A stretch of DNA of 64,000 nucleotides from Paracholeplasma brassicae (GTDB lineage Bacteria; Bacillota_I; Bacilli_A; Acholeplasmatales; UBA5453), in the NCBI RefSeq assembly GCF_000967915.1, contig NC_022549.1, positions 248,001 to 312,000 on the forward strand, given 5' to 3'. The notes under the pieces were generated by a model, which was given only the letters and a program-made list of their open reading frames with translations, searched no databases and had not been told where the DNA came from. This document shows, piece after piece, positions 61,504-64,000 of the stretch. How positions within the stretch are numbered: the first letter of the stretch is position 1; every line of letters starts with the position of its first letter. A program made the position numbers and the translations under genes.

Positions 61504-64000
61504 ATGAAAAAACTATTGACTGTATTTGCATTTCTAACCTTAGTCCTTGCCTTAGTGGCATGTCAAACTAAGACGTTTACAGTGACATTTGACACCGATG
61601 GTGGGCCTAATGTGCCTGCACAAACAGTTGAAGATGGGAAAAAAGCAACCGAGCCTTCAGAACCTTCTAAAACAGGGTATGTCTTTGATGGTTGGTATAA
61701 AGAAAGCACATTTACAACCGAGTGGCTATTTGACACAATGGTGGTTAAAAGTGATTTAACTCTTTATGCGAAATATACCTTAGACGGCCCAACCGATGTT
61801 CAAAAGGTAGATAGTGTACACTCTATGCTCGACCTTGGGGATATTTCAGCATTAACGAATCAATCACCAAGATTAACACTTGCCACACAACGAGATGGCG
61901 TTTCAATTAGTTGGCATATTGATAAAACGGACTACATTGCAGTAAATGGTGTGGTAAGTCAACCGGAAGCCGAAGTCGGTGACCAAGTAGTTAAATTAAC
62001 AGCCACCTTAACCCTTAACTCAGTGACAAAAGAAAAAGTATTTAATGCCATAGTCTTAGCATTACCTGATGTGACGGAAGCCCCACTGTTAATTGATGAA
62101 ACATTCGATTACACCAATGGGTTAATCCAAGAGTCAGTCACCCCATGGGCGCCAGTGTCTGGTAAAACAGGGACGTCGTTATATACGGTGGTTGATTCAA
62201 TTCCAGGGGTCATGCTACCTGAGGGATCAAAAGCATTAAAAGTAGAAGCATTAACCGAAACTCAATTAGAAGCCTCAATTACACACAGTTATGCTGTCGT
62301 TGTGGTTGAAATGGACGTGATGCAAACAGCCGCATCTAACGGTTCAGCCGTACACATTCAAACGTCTGCCTCATCACCAGCCATTGGGTTTGGGATTGAT
62401 GGTAGAGATATTTATTATCGAGTGGATAACGTCCAACACAAAATATACCAAGTTGAACTAAATACATGGCATACGCTTCGCTTAGAAGTCGATCTAGTCA
62501 ATCAAACTTTTGAAGTGTTCTATTATAGTCTAGAAGGTCAACTTGTCCAAGTAACACCAGGGAAAGTTTCTTATACTACAGTTACTTCGATGACGCAATT
62601 GTTCTTAAGAACTGGATCATCAACGACTACTGAATTAAGAGCACCTGCTTACGTAACTAATATTAGAGCTAATCGTATCGAATCGATGCCTAGACCTGAA
62701 GAACTAGTTTTCTTAGGTGAAGTTGAAGGTATTGAGTCAAGTGTATCGATTGAACAAGATCAACCATTTACACCAAGCATTCCTAAGGTATATAACTTAT
62801 TTGGTGAACAACGATTACTTGTTTTAGATACAGACTACAGTTTAGTCGTAACAAATCCAGTGAACACAGCAATCGCTGGTGAATACAATGTCGTATATAC
62901 ATTTACAAACAAGTCAAATGAAGCTGACGTCGTAGAAGTAACACAAGTAGTGACCGTTTATTCGAAAGCTCAACCAAACGAAATTACTGAGGTCACAATG
63001 GAAGAAATTCCTTACAAAGAATCGCTAACGACGGTAACGGTGAACTTGTTACAACCGAATGGGACACTTTATTATCTATTTAGCGACAATGAAGTCGAAT
63101 CAATTGAGACGATTAAGACAGGTAGTTCCGTTGAAGTCACTTCATTAACTGTTACATTAGAAGAAATAAATCCGAATGCCATGGACTATATTCATGTCTA
63201 TGTTAGTTTAAATGGGGATTCGAATGTGGTATCACAAGTGGTAAACTACGAAGAAGTCGTATACCTTTCAACGCCGCAAGAATTCTATGATATTACAACC
63301 TCTACCGGTGATCAACCAACCTACGTGTTATTAAATGACATTGATTTTGAAGGATTCACTTGGACGGCGGTTAATGGCTCATTTAAAGGAAAACTGTATG
63401 GTGAAGGTTTCGTTATTCGAAATGTCTCAATCACAATTTCAGGTAACTCCATTTATGGTGGTATCTTCTCAAGAACTAACGGGGCAACCATAAAAGACCT
63501 TGTGTTAGATCACATCACAATCAGTGGTTCAACCACACGTAGTGGTCTACTAACGGGACGAAATGAAAATACCGCTTCTGTATTTGAAAATATCACCATT
63601 AAAAACTCAAGTTTAATTGGTGGGGATTCGAACGGTGTCGGTGGATTGGTTGGTTTAGTTTCTAAAGACCTAATGATTTCAAACATCGCAATCATTAACA
63701 CAACCGTTCATGCAGAAGCAGTTAAGAACGTGGGTGCAGTGGTTGGACGTGTGGATGGTGCAACTCTAAGCGCCTCAGATATTTTTGTTGATGGTGTGAC
63801 GGTTAGCTCAAATGCAACTGGCGGCGATGTGGCTGTTGGTGGTGTGGTTGGCTACATTAGAGATTCAGCCACAAGCATTGCAAACTTAGACCGTGTGGTG
63901 GTGTTAAACACAATCCTAGATGGACAAGTCGCAGGTGCAGCCATCGGTTACGTTAGAGCGGCAGGTTCTGCAACAGCAGAAAATCTATACTTAGAAGTTG
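61504..64000 (+). CDS. Large multidomain surface lipoprotein, 3' end beyond the window
   Basis: Open from ATG 61504 (GGGAG upstream) to the edge, at least 832 residues. Lipobox LVAC with Cys20; InlB-type B-repeat at about 24-92 (FTVTFDTDGGPNVPAQTVED to LTLYAKY); an aBig_2-type unit at about 96-190 with ISWHIDKTDYIAVNGVVSQP; a jelly-roll domain at about 195-395 beginning LLIDETFDYTNG; an Ig-like domain around 415-500; then GLUG-type repeats from about 590 (VGGLVGLVSKDLMI, VGAVVGRVDGAT, VAVGGVVGYIRDSA). Likely a polysaccharide-binding protein or a further lyase, the catalytic part being outside. Joins the locus by position. Confidence 0.85.
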   Translation, partial: MKKLLTVFAFLTLVLALVACQTKTFTVTFDTDGGPNVPAQTVEDGKKATEPSEPSKTGYVFDGWYKESTFTTEWLFDTMVVKSDLTLYAKYTLDGPTDVQKVDSVHSMLDLGDISALTNQSPRLTLATQRDGVSISWHIDKTDYIAVNGVVSQPEAEVGDQVVKLTATLTLNSVTKEKVFNAIVLALPDVTEAPLLIDETFDYTNGLIQESVTPWAPVSGKTGTSLYTVVDSIPGVMLPEGSKALKVEALTETQLEASITHSYAVVVVEMDVMQTAASNGSAVHIQTSASSPAIGFGIDGRDIYYRVDNVQHKIYQVELNTWHTLRLEVDLVNQTFEVFYYSLEGQLVQVTPGKVSYTTVTSMTQLFLRTGSSTTTELRAPAYVTNIRANRIESMPRPEELVFLGEVEGIESSVSIEQDQPFTPSIPKVYNLFGEQRLLVLDTDYSLVVTNPVNTAIAGEYNVVYTFTNKSNEADVVEVTQVVTVYSKAQPNEITEVTMEEIPYKESLTTVTVNLLQPNGTLYYLFSDNEVESIETIKTGSSVEVTSLTVTLEEINPNAMDYIHVYVSLNGDSNVVSQVVNYEEVVYLSTPQEFYDITTSTGDQPTYVLLNDIDFEGFTWTAVNGSFKGKLYGEGFVIRNVSITISGNSIYGGIFSRTNGATIKDLVLDHITISGSTTRSGLLTGRNENTASVFENITIKNSSLIGGDSNGVGGLVGLVSKDLMISNIAIINTTVHAEAVKNVGAVVGRVDGATLSASDIFVDGVTVSSNATGGDVAVGGVVGYIRDSATSIANLDRVVVLNTILDGQVAGAAIGYVRAAGSATAENLYLEV

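Overview
Organism. The window looks like a chromosome segment of a low-GC Mollicute or close Firmicute relative, most likely Acholeplasma-like. The 16S signatures, tRNA-Ile(GAT) as the only spacer tRNA, S14 of the short zinc type, and a parAB/mnmG/rsmG cluster all fit. UGA is used as a true stop (for example mnmG, parB and the ROK kinase), so the standard bacterial code applies, not the Mycoplasma/Spiroplasma code. Almost every gene is on the plus strand; only trxA-trxB are on the minus strand. The taxonomic call rests on recall of signatures, not on a tree.

Layout. 1-5.4 kb: the 3' part of transketolase, then mnmG-rsmG-parA-parB-DUF951, a typical origin-proximal set. 5.5-18.4 kb: tRNA-Tyr, rRNA operon 1 (16S, tRNA-Ile, 23S, 5S, tRNA-Asn), a free-standing second 5S-tRNA-Asn unit with its own promoter and terminator, a decayed 1 kb gap holding a PduO-type cobalamin adenosyltransferase remnant, rRNA operon 2 with tandem promoters, and a trailing cluster of 11 tRNAs. 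18.5-22.4 kb: a DegV/FakB-like fatty-acid binding protein with a FabT-like MarR regulator, then a ROK sugar kinase with an enzyme I-like PEP phosphotransferase. 22.4-36.9 kb: the complete S10-spc-alpha ribosomal operon (rpsJ to rplQ, with secY, adk, map, infA, rpoA), preceded by a candidate structured leader.

36.9-53.2 kb: an M3 peptidase; a dioxygenase-like VOC protein with a MarR regulator; an atypical thioredoxin/thioredoxin-reductase pair; the ECF transporter core ecfA1-ecfA2-ecfT with truA; the tmk-holB-ricT-trmN6-(unknown)-rsmI cluster; a T-box controlled metG; a YitT-family membrane protein; and rplM-rpsI. This is the usual Firmicute block rplQ-ecfA1A2T-truA-rplM-rpsI split by two inserts, the second of which is itself the conserved tmk-to-metS cluster. 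A parS-like palindrome lies inside rsmI.

53.3-64 kb: a pectin-use locus reading in one direction from a CRE-like promoter: a lipoprotein PL1 pectate lyase with Ig-like repeats, a sugar-binding lipoprotein and two ABC permeases (no ATPase), a lectin-fold lipoprotein, a secreted PL2-like pectate lyase, a small Ig-like lipoprotein, and the start of a very large multidomain surface lipoprotein cut by the window edge. Together these would cut pectate at the cell surface and import the oligomers. This is the most unusual part of the window for a wall-less bacterium.
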